Shown here: piece by piece, positions 5,742-14,402 of the stretch | Layout: the number at the start of each line of letters is the position of its first letter | How positions within the stretch are numbered: position 1 is the stretch's first letter | Assembly (NCBI GenBank): GCA_903953565.1 | Contig: CAJBKE010000037.1 | Coordinates: 1 to 64,000 of the forward strand | Direction: 5' to 3' | DNA: 64,000 nucleotides | DNA from: an uncultured Verrucomicrobiota bacterium | Lineage (GTDB): Bacteria; Verrucomicrobiota; Verrucomicrobiia; Chthoniobacterales; JACTMZ01 | Position numbers and translations under genes: made by a program | Notes under the pieces: model-generated | What the model saw: only the letters and a program-made list of their open reading frames with translations | Database searches by the model: none | Told to the model about the DNA's origin: nothing

Positions 5742-7988
5742 ATGAACTCCACCCTCCTCCGGAACATCTTCATGGCCGCCGCGGCCGTCCTGCTTCATTG
5801 CCAGAATGCGTCGGCAACCATCACCGCCACCACGCGTGTCGATAACGACTGGGGATCCGGACTCACCGGAACCGTCGTGCTGCGCAACACGGGCAGTGCG
5901 CCCGTCAGTAATTGGTCGGCCACGGTGACCATGCCGGCGACCATCGCCTCGATCTGGAATGCCGCCATCGTCTCGCGCAGCGGGAACAGCAACGTGGTGA
6001 AGCCGGCAAGTTGGAATGCAACGATCCCCGCCGGCGGGACGGTGGAGTTCGGCTTCACGGTCAAGCCCGGTGGCTTCGCCGCCAACCGCATCATTGTGTC
6101 GGTGAATGGCCAAACCCCCGTGCCCACCCCGACCCCGGTTCCCACGCCGACGCCAACTCCAACACCGAGCCCGAGTCCCACGCCGACTCCGCCGCCAGCC
6201 TCCTCGCCGAACGCCGATGTCACGGTGAATGGCGTGCGCGTGGAGTTTCGCGCGGTCTCCGATTGGGGAAGTGGCATGACGGCAAGCGTGAAGCTGGTCA
6301 ATACCACCGCGGCGGTCATCTCCGGTTGGACGCTCGGCATGGATCTGCCGGTCGTTCCCAACAACGTGTGGGATGCGGGGCATACACGCACCGGTGCGCG
6401 CTCGGTATTCACGCCGGTGGCTTGGAACAGATCCATCCCCGCGGGAGGAAGCGTCACGCTCGGCTTCAATGCGTCTCCCGGCAACCTGCGGACTCCGCCC
6501 TCCAATGTGACGTTGACCGCCGCCGCGGCCACGCCTGCACCCACACCCACGCCCACACCAGCGCCGACGCCGCAACCGACACCGACCCCGACGCCACAGC
6601 CCACGCCTACGCCCATACCCACGCCGACTCCGACACCAACACCCGGCGGGACGACGGGCTATGACAAAATGCCGACGGTCGAGCAGCGGAAAATCGTCGG
6701 GTATTATCCGAACTGGGGGATTTACCAGAAGAAGTTTCCGGTGACGAAAATCCGGGGCAACCGGGTCAATGTGATCAACTACGCGTTCTTGATGGCGCTC
6801 GATCGCACCATGCCGTCGGCTTGGAACAGCGTTGTCTCCACCTACCGGGGATGGCGCTACAGCAATTACTATCCGTTCATCCAGCAACCTGCGGGCAGCA
6901 ACCTGACCGCCGGCGTTGCCCTCTTCGACGAGTATGCCGATGTGGGTGCCAACTCTCCCGCGGAAGCGCTGACCATGGTGCCGGCTTTTCGGGAAACCTC
7001 GAACTTCGCCCAGCTGCGGAATCTGAAACGCGACAACAGCAAGCTGCGCACGATGATTTCGCTCGGAGGGTGGACCTTGTCTTCGCCTTTCTTCTCGATC
7101 GCGAGGGACGCGCAGAAGCGTGCGGATTTTGCCAAGTCGGCGGTCTATGTCATGGCCCGCTACGGCTTCGATGGCATCGATATCGATTGGGAATATCCGG
7201 GCGGCGGAGGGCTCGAACAATCGGCCATGGCCAACCCGGCGTCTGATGGCGCGAACTTCCTCCTGCTGTTGCAGGCGCTGCGAGACGAGTTGGATCGCCA
7301 AGAAACAAAGGACGGGCGCGGCTACTACTTGAGCATCGCGGGACCGGGCGGGGATGAAAAAATCGCCAACTTCGATCCGGCGGCGGTGGCCGGGATCGTC
7401 GATTGGATCAATGTGATGACTTATGACTTCCAAGGGGGATGGGACAATTACACCGGACACCAGTCTCCCATGGTCAGCACCGACACATCGGCAGCGCGCA
7501 AAAATTGGTCCGTCTCCGGAGCGATCGGTTTGTATCTCAATGGCCTCAACGGGAAGAGAGGCGTGCCGGCTTCTCAACTCGTGGTTGGCATCCCATTCTA
7601 CGGACGCGGCTGGGATTCCGTGCCGCCGGGGCCGCGCAATGACGGGTTGGGCCAGAGCGGCACCGGGGCGTTGTCGTCCTTGGGCGAGACGGAATTTCCT
7701 TACGACCGTCTCTACGCCGACGGCTACCTGTCCTTCGGCAATGGGCGGAGCGTGGGCATCAATGGCTACACCAGATTCTGGGATGCGGTCGCACAGGTGC
7801 CATACTTGTACTCGGCGGCCGCGCGGCGGATGGTCACCTTCGAGGACCCGGAGTCGATTGGCATCAAGATGAACTACGTCAACCAAACGGGCTTGGGCGG
7901 CGCGATGTTCTGGGAACTGAGTGAGGACGAACTCATCGCGGAGCGCTCTCTCTTGGAAACAATCTACAACAAGCTCCGCCTACCCTGA
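5742..7988 (+). CDS. secreted GH18 chitinase with two CBM2-like domains
   Basis: 748 residues. A signal peptide (NIFMAAAAVLLHCQNASA) is followed by a CBM2-like carbohydrate-binding domain (~26-115, VDNDWGSGLTG, W-A-I-AGG), a Pro/Thr linker, a second CBM2-like domain (~160-260) and a longer Pro/Thr linker. The C-terminal GH18 barrel starts near 305 (VGYYPNWGIY) and has the catalytic DGIDIDWE (477-484; Glu484 acid/base), WINVMTYDFQGGW and a closing GAMFWELSED. It should hydrolyse chitin outside the cell. ATG 5742 is chosen because the signal peptide starts there; the frame is open further upstream into repeat DNA. Confidence 0.93.
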   Translation: MNSTLLRNIFMAAAAVLLHCQNASATITATTRVDNDWGSGLTGTVVLRNTGSAPVSNWSATVTMPATIASIWNAAIVSRSGNSNVVKPASWNATIPAGGTVEFGFTVKPGGFAANRIIVSVNGQTPVPTPTPVPTPTPTPTPSPSPTPTPPPASSPNADVTVNGVRVEFRAVSDWGSGMTASVKLVNTTAAVISGWTLGMDLPVVPNNVWDAGHTRTGARSVFTPVAWNRSIPAGGSVTLGFNASPGNLRTPPSNVTLTAAAATPAPTPTPTPAPTPQPTPTPTPQPTPTPIPTPTPTPTPGGTTGYDKMPTVEQRKIVGYYPNWGIYQKKFPVTKIRGNRVNVINYAFLMALDRTMPSAWNSVVSTYRGWRYSNYYPFIQQPAGSNLTAGVALFDEYADVGANSPAEALTMVPAFRETSNFAQLRNLKRDNSKLRTMISLGGWTLSSPFFSIARDAQKRADFAKSAVYVMARYGFDGIDIDWEYPGGGGLEQSAMANPASDGANFLLLLQALRDELDRQETKDGRGYYLSIAGPGGDEKIANFDPAAVAGIVDWINVMTYDFQGGWDNYTGHQSPMVSTDTSAARKNWSVSGAIGLYLNGLNGKRGVPASQLVVGIPFYGRGWDSVPPGPRNDGLGQSGTGALSSLGETEFPYDRLYADGYLSFGNGRSVGINGYTRFWDAVAQVPYLYSAAARRMVTFEDPESIGIKMNYVNQTGLGGAMFWELSEDELIAERSLLETIYNKLRLP

Positions 7989-8008
7989 GCGCTCGCGAAG
8001 CAAGGCCC

Positions 8009-8042
8009 GGCCGCAGGCTCCACCAAGATGGAGCCTGCGGCC
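8009..8042 (+). terminator. strong hairpin after chitinase gene
   Basis: A perfect 14-bp stem, GGCCGCAGGCTCCA / TGGAGCCTGCGGCC, with loop CCAAGA, 20 bp after the chitinase stop. No U-tract follows, so it is either a weak or factor-dependent terminator or an mRNA 3' stabiliser. Confidence 0.55.
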
Positions 8043-8077
8043 TGCCTGCAGAACCATGGCGGGTCGCCATCGCGACC

Positions 8078-8151
8078 AAAAAGACCAAGAGCCGGAGTCC
8101 GCGGCAGCGGACGTAGACAGCGCGAGGCATAGCCGAGGGCAAACCAAGAGA
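8078..8151. repeat. 74-bp intergenic repeat, copy 1
   Basis: Differs at two bases from 11090-11163. It contains the hairpin GTCCGC-GGCA-GCGGAC and ends 'gccgagggcaaaccaagaga'. No open frame of note. Confidence 0.7.
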
Positions 8152-8191
8152 TCAGGAACCAGGTGACAGAGGGCGGAGGGTGGAATGCGGT

Positions 8192-8220
8192 TTGCGGGGG
8201 CAGAATTTCTTAGTTAATGT
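8192..8220 (+). promoter_or_regulatory. TA-type promoter cassette 3
   Basis: TTGCGG (8192-8197), 17 nt, TAATGT (8215-8220), 6 nt, ATG at 8227. Confidence 0.65.
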
Positions 8221-8226
8221 CTGGCC

Positions 8227-8412
8227 ATGAGCACTGCGGTTCTTGAACTGAAGGAGAAGGTCGAGCGCCTCACTTCCGAGGAGCGCTATGAACTCATGCA
8301 GATTCTCGAGGACATCGAGGACAATACCTTGGCCGACAAAGCAGAGGCCGAGGGCAAATTCATCTCCCTCGACGAATACAAGAAGCTATCCAGCGAAGAG
8401 CAGCTCGCGTGA
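8227..8412 (+). CDS. RelB/ParD-like antitoxin
   Basis: 61 residues, helical and acidic (LKEKVERLTSEERYELMQILEDIED). This is the pattern of short antitoxins paired with RelE/ParE toxins. Its stop overlaps the toxin start as GTGA (8409-8412). Leaderless transcription from the shared cassette is likely. Confidence 0.8.
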   Translation: MSTAVLELKEKVERLTSEERYELMQILEDIEDNTLADKAEAEGKFISLDEYKKLSSEEQLA

Positions 8413-8672
8413 AATACGCAGTCTTGCTCGAGAAATCGGCGGCAAGGTTCCTTCTGCGGCTCCGCGACGCCAAACTTAAGTCGCGCCTGGATGAAGCTAT
8501 CGAGTCTTTGGCAGGCGATCCGCGGCCTTCGGGGTGTCGAAAGCTCGCTGGCACATCTGACCGCTACCGAGTTCGCGTCGGCGACTACAGGATCGTCTAC
8601 CGTATCGATGACGGAAAAGTGACCGTGCTTGTGCTGGTGATTGGTCACCGCCGCGAGGTTTACGACGGATAG
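8409..8672 (+). CDS. RelE/ParE-family toxin
   Basis: 87 residues from a GTG start. It has the typical RelE/ParE run: N-terminal strand KYAVLLEKSAARFL, two helices, then GCRKLAGTSDRYRVRVGDYRIVYRID and VLVLVIGHRREVY. The basic residues in the 'RYRVRVGDYRIVYRI' strands are those RelE-type toxins use for mRNA cleavage; whether this one targets ribosomal mRNA (RelE) or gyrase (ParE) cannot be decided here. Coupled to its antitoxin by a 4-nt overlap. Confidence 0.88.
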   Translation: MKYAVLLEKSAARFLLRLRDAKLKSRLDEAIESLAGDPRPSGCRKLAGTSDRYRVRVGDYRIVYRIDDGKVTVLVLVIGHRREVYDG

Positions 8673-8805
8673 AGTGGGGGCGGACGGCGAGATAGCTGGC
8701 AGAGGTCGGTCGTCAGTCGGCAGTTGTCGGAGGGACTAAAAGACCAAGAGACTAAGAGACGAAGAGCCGGCGGGATTTGGCAGAGGTCAGAAGCCGGAAT
8801 CCGGT
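8673..8805. repeat. AG-rich intergenic repeat before TA locus
   Basis: Contains 'gtcggtcgtcagtcggcagttgtcgg' type words and 'aaaagaccaagagactaagagacgaagagccgg', then 'cagaggtcagaagccggaatcc', the block found before the other TA promoters. No gene. Confidence 0.5.
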
Positions 8806-8834
8806 TTGCGGGGACAAAACCCGTGGGCTAATAT
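8806..8834 (+). promoter_or_regulatory. TA-type promoter cassette 4
   Basis: TTGCGG (8806-8811), 17 nt, TAATAT (8829-8834), 8 nt, ATG at 8843. Confidence 0.7.
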
Positions 8835-8842
8835 CTGGATCA

Positions 8843-9070
8843 ATGAGCACGTTGGCCGAAATCGAACAAGCCGCTAAGGTCTTGCCTGTTGACCAGAAGC
8901 AGCGACTGATTGCCACCCTGCAAGCCGGATTGCCCAAGCGCGGCAACTCAAGTGGCTCAAGTGGAACTTCCGACGAGGCTGTCCATGCCAGCCTGCTTCC
9001 TTTGGCCGCCACATCTTGGTCGCAGGACTGGGATTCTGCCGAGGAGGACGAGGCGTGGCGCGATTTGTAG
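8843..9070 (+). CDS. antitoxin paired with MazF-like pseudogene
   Basis: 75 residues (MSTLAEIEQAAKVLPVDQKQRLIATLQ), the helical N-terminus typical of short addiction-module antitoxins, with a Ser/Gly-rich middle and an acidic Trp-containing C-terminus (SWSQDWDSAEEDEAW). It overlaps the MazF frame by 16 nt. Because that toxin gene carries a nonsense codon, this antitoxin may now be unpartnered. Confidence 0.72.
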   Translation: MSTLAEIEQAAKVLPVDQKQRLIATLQAGLPKRGNSSGSSGTSDEAVHASLLPLAATSWSQDWDSAEEDEAWRDL

Positions 9071-9393
9071 CCGGCGACGTGGTCGTCGTCCCCTTTCCAT
9101 TCACCGATCTGGCCAGCAGCAAAGTCAGGCCGGCGGTGGTTCTCGCCACATCCACGCGTGACGACATTCTGCTCTGCCAGGTTACGAGCTAAGACACGGG
9201 TCATCCGGAAGCCGTTACAGTCAAGATGACCGACTTCGCCAGTGCGGAAAAATTGCCCCGCGACAGTTTTGCCCTGCCGCATCGTTTGGTGACGGCCAAC
9301 GAATCATGCGTTCGCCGCAAGGCCGGGCATCTGCTGGATGCCAAATTGCGCGAGATCCGCGATCGGGTCTGCGCTTTTGTCGTGGCGGCTTAG
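9055..9393 (+). pseudogene. MazF/PemK-family toxin interrupted by an in-frame TAA
   Basis: From GTG at 9055 the frame gives the MazF hallmark GDVVVVPFPFTDL and KVRPAVVLA, reaches LLCQVTS, then TAA at 9190-9192 (codon 46). It continues in the same frame with DTGHPEAVTVKMTDF, LPRDSFALPHRL and RKAGHLLDAKLREIRDRV to TAG at 9391-9393. The 112-codon total is the normal family length and no frame change is needed. A single C-to-T change in a Gln codon (CAA to TAA) explains it. The short 45-residue product lacks the second half of the fold. Confidence 0.85.
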
Positions 9394-10985
9394 CTAATCT
9401 TTCCGTTCTTTCGCGCGACGCGCTTTCGATACATCTCGAGCTGGCAGTCGAATCCGCCCAGATCGACCGGCTGGCGGTATTCCAACTTGAGCGAGGGCGA
9501 GCTTGGTCCATCGCGCAGCGGGTTGGTGAAAATGAGCAGGCCCCCCGGCTCCAGCGCTTTGGTGGCGGCGAGGAGGAGGTCGGCAATGAGTCCGCGCATG
9601 TCCTTCACCCGGACCCGTCGACCGAGGGGAGGATTGGTGATGACCAGCGTGATGCTTCCCGGGGCGATGCCTGCCACTTGTTCCGCATCCCGGAAATCGC
9701 ATGGAGTGAACATCGCGGAAATATTTTCCAGGTCGGCAGCTTGGAAGTTGGCGCGGGCGATCGCGATTGCCGCCGGGTCGAGATCTGTGCCATGCACGGT
9801 GAGGACACCGCCGAGCATGGAGCGCTCGATCAGTTCCAGTCCCGAGCCACAAAACGGATCCCAAACCACCTGCCGGGGTTCCTCGGTGTGAGGGCTGGCT
9901 TGCGCCGCCAACCGCGCCATGCAGGCGGCTAATGGTGGGTGCGAGGCCGCGGGGATATCATCCTGACGATACGCAAGGCGCGGATCGGGGTAGAGTCGAG
10001 GGCGCAGCTCGACGATGGCGTCCCTCTGTTTCTTCGGTCCGCTGCCGACGGGTATAACATCTACGGACCACGGAGCTTGACGCGCATCATTGAGGAGTTC
10101 GGGCGCGAGTGCGTGGGCTTGCTGCACTACGTTGCGGATGGCGCCCCGCTGATGACCGCGCGCAGGGAAATCCAAGCGGTAACGAGGCGCTCCATCGGTC
10201 GCCGCCCTCATGATCTTTCGGCTCGTCGGGGAAGCGATGCAGCCCGCGAGGGCATCCTCCCACTCGGAACCGGAGCTGTTCTCGATCAGACCGATGCGTA
10301 TGCCCACGGTAGCAAAGCAACGCAATTCATAGAGCATCGCTAAGGAGAAAGGCCTCAGTGGACTTACCGTCACACATCCTGGGCGGACTTGTCCGAGACG
10401 GAAAATGCTTGGATCGAGTTGCTCTTCGGCCTCCTCCTTGAGGATCTTCTCCAAGCCGCGTCGGCAGCGGAGATTGATATGCATCGAGGGTTTGCCCGGG
10501 AGCAGTGCCTCGAGTTCCACCGTGCCGGGGTTTTCACGCCGGGCGATGGCCGCCTGCACCTTCTGCTGCGTCAGCTCCGGGAGCGATTCCCCTTGCGCCA
10601 TGAACGAGAGCGTCGCGCTCCCTCCGATCTTCTCGAGCGCGCGGCCAAGATGGCGTCGCTCTCTCTCGCCGTCGTTCTCCTTGAGCAGACTCAACATCTG
10701 CGCCTCCGCATTTTCATCCGCGCCGATCTTCGGCAGCGCCGCCATGGCGTAGCGCCGGATTTTTTCCTGCGGATCCTTCAGCAGTGCAGTGAGCCACGCG
10801 CGCACAGCCGCCTTTTCCTCATCGGTCCCGAAACGTGAGAAAATTGTACCAAGCGCGCGGATCAGGGCCACCCCCTGCATTCGCTCGCGCGGGGAGGCGG
10901 CATCGAATCGCGGCACCTCCGAGTTCCAGAGGCGCTCCTTCGGCAGATCGCGCAGCCGCTTGTAGAGATCCTGATCCGATTTCAT
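9390..10985 (-). CDS. RlmL/TrmN-like SAM-dependent nucleic-acid methyltransferase with HEAT-like N-terminus
   Basis: 531 residues from ATG at 10985 (MKSDQDLYKRL). Residues ~40-130 look like HEAT repeats (AAVRAWLTALLKDPQEKIRRYAMAALPKI). The middle resembles the THUMP-like part of rRNA guanine-N2 methyltransferases. The C-terminus has the SAM motif DPFCGSG (~375) and NPPLGRR (~450), the NPP-type motif of amino-N methylation. A role in rRNA or tRNA m2G formation is likely but the base is unknown. The N-terminal helical repeat is unusual for RlmL/TrmN. Its stop overlaps the converging MazF pseudogene by 4 bp. Confidence 0.82.
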   Translation of the reverse strand: MKSDQDLYKRLRDLPKERLWNSEVPRFDAASPRERMQGVALIRALGTIFSRFGTDEEKAAVRAWLTALLKDPQEKIRRYAMAALPKIGADENAEAQMLSLLKENDGERERRHLGRALEKIGGSATLSFMAQGESLPELTQQKVQAAIARRENPGTVELEALLPGKPSMHINLRCRRGLEKILKEEAEEQLDPSIFRLGQVRPGCVTVSPLRPFSLAMLYELRCFATVGIRIGLIENSSGSEWEDALAGCIASPTSRKIMRAATDGAPRYRLDFPARGHQRGAIRNVVQQAHALAPELLNDARQAPWSVDVIPVGSGPKKQRDAIVELRPRLYPDPRLAYRQDDIPAASHPPLAACMARLAAQASPHTEEPRQVVWDPFCGSGLELIERSMLGGVLTVHGTDLDPAAIAIARANFQAADLENISAMFTPCDFRDAEQVAGIAPGSITLVITNPPLGRRVRVKDMRGLIADLLLAATKALEPGGLLIFTNPLRDGPSSPSLKLEYRQPVDLGGFDCQLEMYRKRVARKNGKIS

Positions 10986-11283
10986 GACATGAAGTATGCC
11001 CTTCCGGGGCGGATAAGACATTGGTTTTCCGGAAAGCAGGGAGAGGCGAAGAGAGTTCGCAGTAGTCAGTGGACAGGAGACAGGGGGACAAAAAGACTAA
11101 GAGCCGGAGTCCGCGGCAGCGGACGTAGACAGCGCGAGGCAGAGCCGAGGGCAAACCAAGAGACGAGAGACGAAGAACCGGAGGGAGTTGGCAGCTGGCA
11201 GTTTGCAGTTGGCAGCGGGCGAAGGACGTAGATGGAGAGGGGCAAGACGTCAGTTGGCAGCCGACAGATGCCACAGGGCGGAT
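10986..11283. repeat. intergenic repeat region (contains 74-bp repeat copy 2 at 11090-11163)
   Basis: About 300 bp without a gene. Besides the near-identical copy of 8078-8151 it holds tandem-like words 'ttggcagctggcagtttgcagttggcagcgg'. No credible frame on either strand. Confidence 0.65.
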
Positions 11284-12522
11284 TTACGGCTGGATGATCC
11301 GCGCGCCGCGCTGCCAGGTGAAGTAGGACCACACCCAGTGGATGAAGACGCTGATGCGGTTCCTCATGTGCATGAGGAAAATGAGGTGCACGAAGAGCCA
11401 CATCATCCAAGCGGAGAAGCCGCGTATCTTAAGTCCGGATATGCTGACTACGGCGGCGCTGCGCCCGATCGTCGCCATGCTGCCCTTGTCCCAGTAAACG
11501 AACGCGGGACGCTGCCCGGCCTGAGCCTCGGCGGTGACGAGCTTGGCGATGAATTGGCCCATTTGGATGGCGGCCGGTGACACACCCGGCACGACCACAC
11601 CCTTCGGGTCGGTCAAGGCGACGAGATCGCCGGCGGCAAAAACCTCGGGATGCCCCGGCAGACTGAGATCAGGCAGCACCTGGATGCGACCACTGCGATC
11701 GAGCGGAATGCCGGCCAAGGTGCGCGTGATTTCACTGGCCTCGACCCCGGCGGCCCAAATGATGATGTCGGACGCGATACGCTCGTGGGGCATTTGCACG
11801 AAGCCCGGCCCCACTTCTTGCACCGGTGAGTTCAAGTGCACGTGGACGCCCATGTGGGTCAGCCGCTCGAGCGTGTAGTCGGGCAGATTTCCGGGGAACA
11901 TGGGCAGAAGTTTCGGTCCGGCCTCAATGAGGTGCACTTTGGCGCAAGAAGGGTCGATGCGGCGGAAGTCATCTTTGAGAACCCTGCGCGATAACTCGGC
12001 CAGCGATCCCGCCATTTCCACGCCGGTCGGTCCACCTCCCACCACCACCATGGTGAGGAGCCGTTCGGTTTCCGCCGCGTCGGCCGCCGATTCCGCGCGC
12101 TCGAAGGCGAGCAAGACTTCGCGGCGAATGCCCATGGCGTCCTTCAAACTTTTCAGCCCGTGGGTGTGTTTTTCCCACTCGGGGTGACCGAAGTAGCCCG
12201 TCTTGGCCCCGAGCCCGATGACCAGGTAGTCGTAATCGAGCACGCGATCTTTGAGGTGCACCTGCCGCGAATCCAAATCGATGCGGGTCACTTCATCCAT
12301 CAAGGTGGTGACGTTTTTCTGCGCGGACAAGATGCCGCGCAGCGGTTGCGCGATTTCCGACATGGTCAAACCCGCGGTGGCCACCTGATAGAGCAAAGGC
12401 TGGAAGAGGTGATGGTTCCAGCGATCGACCAGGGTCACCCGGAAACGCTCGTCGGCCAGCTTCTGGGCGCAGGCCAGGCCGGCGAAACCACCACCAAGAA
12501 TGAGAACATGTTTTGTCGCCAT
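11284..12522 (-). CDS. ndh: type II NADH dehydrogenase
   Basis: 412 residues. FAD-binding GGGFAG (10-15) and a second dinucleotide fold VVVGGGPTGVEMAG near 165-178, with the NDH-2 C-terminal membrane-anchoring helix AWMMWLFVHLIFLMHMRNR. The enzyme passes electrons from NADH to quinone without proton pumping. The length and ending FTWQRGARIIQP are family-typical. It is monocistronic and divergent from the amine oxidase; the 200 bp between them contains no other gene. Confidence 0.95.
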   Translation of the reverse strand: MATKHVLILGGGFAGLACAQKLADERFRVTLVDRWNHHLFQPLLYQVATAGLTMSEIAQPLRGILSAQKNVTTLMDEVTRIDLDSRQVHLKDRVLDYDYLVIGLGAKTGYFGHPEWEKHTHGLKSLKDAMGIRREVLLAFERAESAADAAETERLLTMVVVGGGPTGVEMAGSLAELSRRVLKDDFRRIDPSCAKVHLIEAGPKLLPMFPGNLPDYTLERLTHMGVHVHLNSPVQEVGPGFVQMPHERIASDIIIWAAGVEASEITRTLAGIPLDRSGRIQVLPDLSLPGHPEVFAAGDLVALTDPKGVVVPGVSPAAIQMGQFIAKLVTAEAQAGQRPAFVYWDKGSMATIGRSAAVVSISGLKIRGFSAWMMWLFVHLIFLMHMRNRISVFIHWVWSYFTWQRGARIIQP

Positions 12523-12722
12523 GGAATCCAGTCATCTTAACGTCTGTCGATCGGATAAGGGTGGAATATTTCGGATGGGATGAATTTATCGGGCTCCTGT
12601 CGCTTTGGCCTCGGGCCAATTCGGAGTGAAATTTGGAAACGAGGACGGCGGGAGTTCAGGGGCTCGGACTCTTGGATAAGTTCGTGATTGCTGCGACTGC
12701 GCACTGGTGTTTTTTAGATGTC

Positions 12723-14096
12723 GTGATTTTGACGCGGCGTAGGTTTTTGCGGACGACGACGTTGGCCGGCGCTTACCTGTGTCTCCCAAGGGGGGCAACC
12801 GCAGGCCAGCTTGCGACGGATGTGATCGTTGTCGGTGCCGGTCTGAGTGGTTTGTCCGCTGCGAGGGAATTGACCAAGGCCGGCCTTGCTGTGGTGGTTT
12901 TGGAAGCAGCTGACTCCGCGGGCGGACGTACAAAACTCATGAATCTTGGCGGTGTGTTGCCGGTCGATATGGGCGGCATGTGGATACATGGCCCGCAGGG
13001 AAATCCGCTTGCCGTCGTCGCGCGCGCGGCGGGAGCGCGATTGCAGCCGTTTGATTGGGACGAAGGACCAACCTATGCGTCGGAGAAATCTGTCCTCAGC
13101 CAAAAAGAACTCGCGGACGATGAACGTCGACTCGCTCGTGCCCTGTCTTTCTCGCGCAGTTGGTCGGAAAAATTGTCGCACGATGCTCCGCTGTCCGGAG
13201 GCCTCGATGCTTTCGCTATTGATAGCGGGCTGGGTGAGAGCGAGCGGCGCGCTCTTGCCTGCGAGGTTTATTCAAACGTGACGCTTGATTATGGTGCGCC
13301 GCCTGCGGAGTTGTCCGCATGGTGGTGGGACGAAGGCGAGGAGTTCGGAGGAGGCGATTGCCTTGTGCGAGGAGGACTTGGCGGGTTGGCCGCTTATCTC
13401 GCCCACGGTCTGGAGATCAGAACAAATTCCTTCGTGGAGCAAATCGACTGGTCCGCACAACCCAATCGCGTCGTCTTGCGCGGCGGCGAGGAACTGCAAA
13501 GCCGCGCCGTTCTTGTTACCATCCCGCTCGGTGCCCTCAAGGCCGAATCTGTGCGTTTTGTTCCGTCTCTTCCTGCGCGCAAGACGAAGGCCATCAACCG
13601 TCTCGGTTTTGGTTCGTACCACAAAGCTTTCTTTCTTTTTGACGAGGGTGCCGGGCTTCCTCCCGGTCCGATCATTCGCCTGCACAACGAGGGCGGACTT
13701 TGGTCCGAGTGGTGCAACTTGTCGGGCTATCTCGGAAAACCTGTTTTGATGGCGTTGAACGGGGGACCGGCCGCCAGGCAAGCGGAAGGAATGTCCGACG
13801 GCGAGATCGCGCAATCGGCCTGCGGGTTTTTGCAGCGTTTCACGGGAGTGCGTATCCCCAAGCCACGCGCCGTGATGAGCACGCGTTGGGGTCGCGATCC
13901 GCTCACGCACGGGGCTTACTCGTTCTCGACCGTAGGCTCCGGTCCACGCGACCGGCGTGCCTTGGCCGAGGTTTTACCCGGCGGGGTTTACTTCGCGGGC
14001 GAGGCTGCTTCGGTCGATTACCCCGCAACGGCGCACGGCGCATTGTTAAGCGGCCGAGAAGCCGCCGGCCGCATCCTCCGCGACATTGGCAGCTGA
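12723..14096 (+). CDS. exported flavin amine oxidase
   Basis: 457 residues from GTG 12723, beginning with the twin-arginine signal LTRRRFLRTTTLAGAYLCL. FAD-binding VIVVGAGLSGLSAARELTKAG with LEAADSAGGRTK follows, then GGMWIHGPQGNPL, and the C-terminal FAD contact YFAGEAASVDYPATAHGALLSGREAA. This is the monoamine/polyamine oxidase family, releasing an aldehyde, ammonia or amine, and H2O2. Substrate not determinable. A TTG at 12633 with GGAG upstream is an alternative start, but would put 30 residues before the Tat signal. Confidence 0.88.
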   Translation: MILTRRRFLRTTTLAGAYLCLPRGATAGQLATDVIVVGAGLSGLSAARELTKAGLAVVVLEAADSAGGRTKLMNLGGVLPVDMGGMWIHGPQGNPLAVVARAAGARLQPFDWDEGPTYASEKSVLSQKELADDERRLARALSFSRSWSEKLSHDAPLSGGLDAFAIDSGLGESERRALACEVYSNVTLDYGAPPAELSAWWWDEGEEFGGGDCLVRGGLGGLAAYLAHGLEIRTNSFVEQIDWSAQPNRVVLRGGEELQSRAVLVTIPLGALKAESVRFVPSLPARKTKAINRLGFGSYHKAFFLFDEGAGLPPGPIIRLHNEGGLWSEWCNLSGYLGKPVLMALNGGPAARQAEGMSDGEIAQSACGFLQRFTGVRIPKPRAVMSTRWGRDPLTHGAYSFSTVGSGPRDRRALAEVLPGGVYFAGEAASVDYPATAHGALLSGREAAGRILRDIGS

Positions 14097-14402
14097 GCTT
14101 TTCACGGAGCGCGTCAGGCCCAGAGTCGCCATCAAGCCAATCCGGAGGGCGAGATCAACATAAGCGATAAAAAGAGTGAGAGACGAAGAGGTTAAAGGTC
14201 AGAAAGTTTGAAAGTGGGAAGGTGAAAAGAGGAAGAACCGGAGGGCGGTGGGCAGGTGGCGGGTGGGAAAGTAGAACAGTGGGCAGAAGACAGCCGAGCG
14301 GAGCCGCACCCGGTTGCCGGCGGGAACGCTTGGCATTCGGCTGCGCAAGGGTTACGGAAACGTCGGCGGTTTTCTTTCACGGCCGTCGTTTGTTGATCAT
14401 TT
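14097..14402. repeat. gene-free region with AG-rich repeats
   Basis: 306 bp without a gene. The middle (14170-14290) is the degenerate AG-rich repeat type ('gagagacgaagagg', 'aaagtttgaaagtgggaagg'). The last 60 bp before cstA show no clear promoter or Shine-Dalgarno site. Confidence 0.5.

Noticed and set aside
6120-6660. C/A-rich tandem repeats in the chitinase region as a possible CRISPR or satellite
   Set aside because: They encode the Pro/Thr linkers (PTPTP) between carbohydrate-binding and catalytic domains and have no repeat-spacer structure.
5625-7886. 753-codon open frame antisense to the chitinase
   Set aside because: Arg/Gly/His-rich low-complexity shadow; the + strand frame has all GH18 and CBM motifs.
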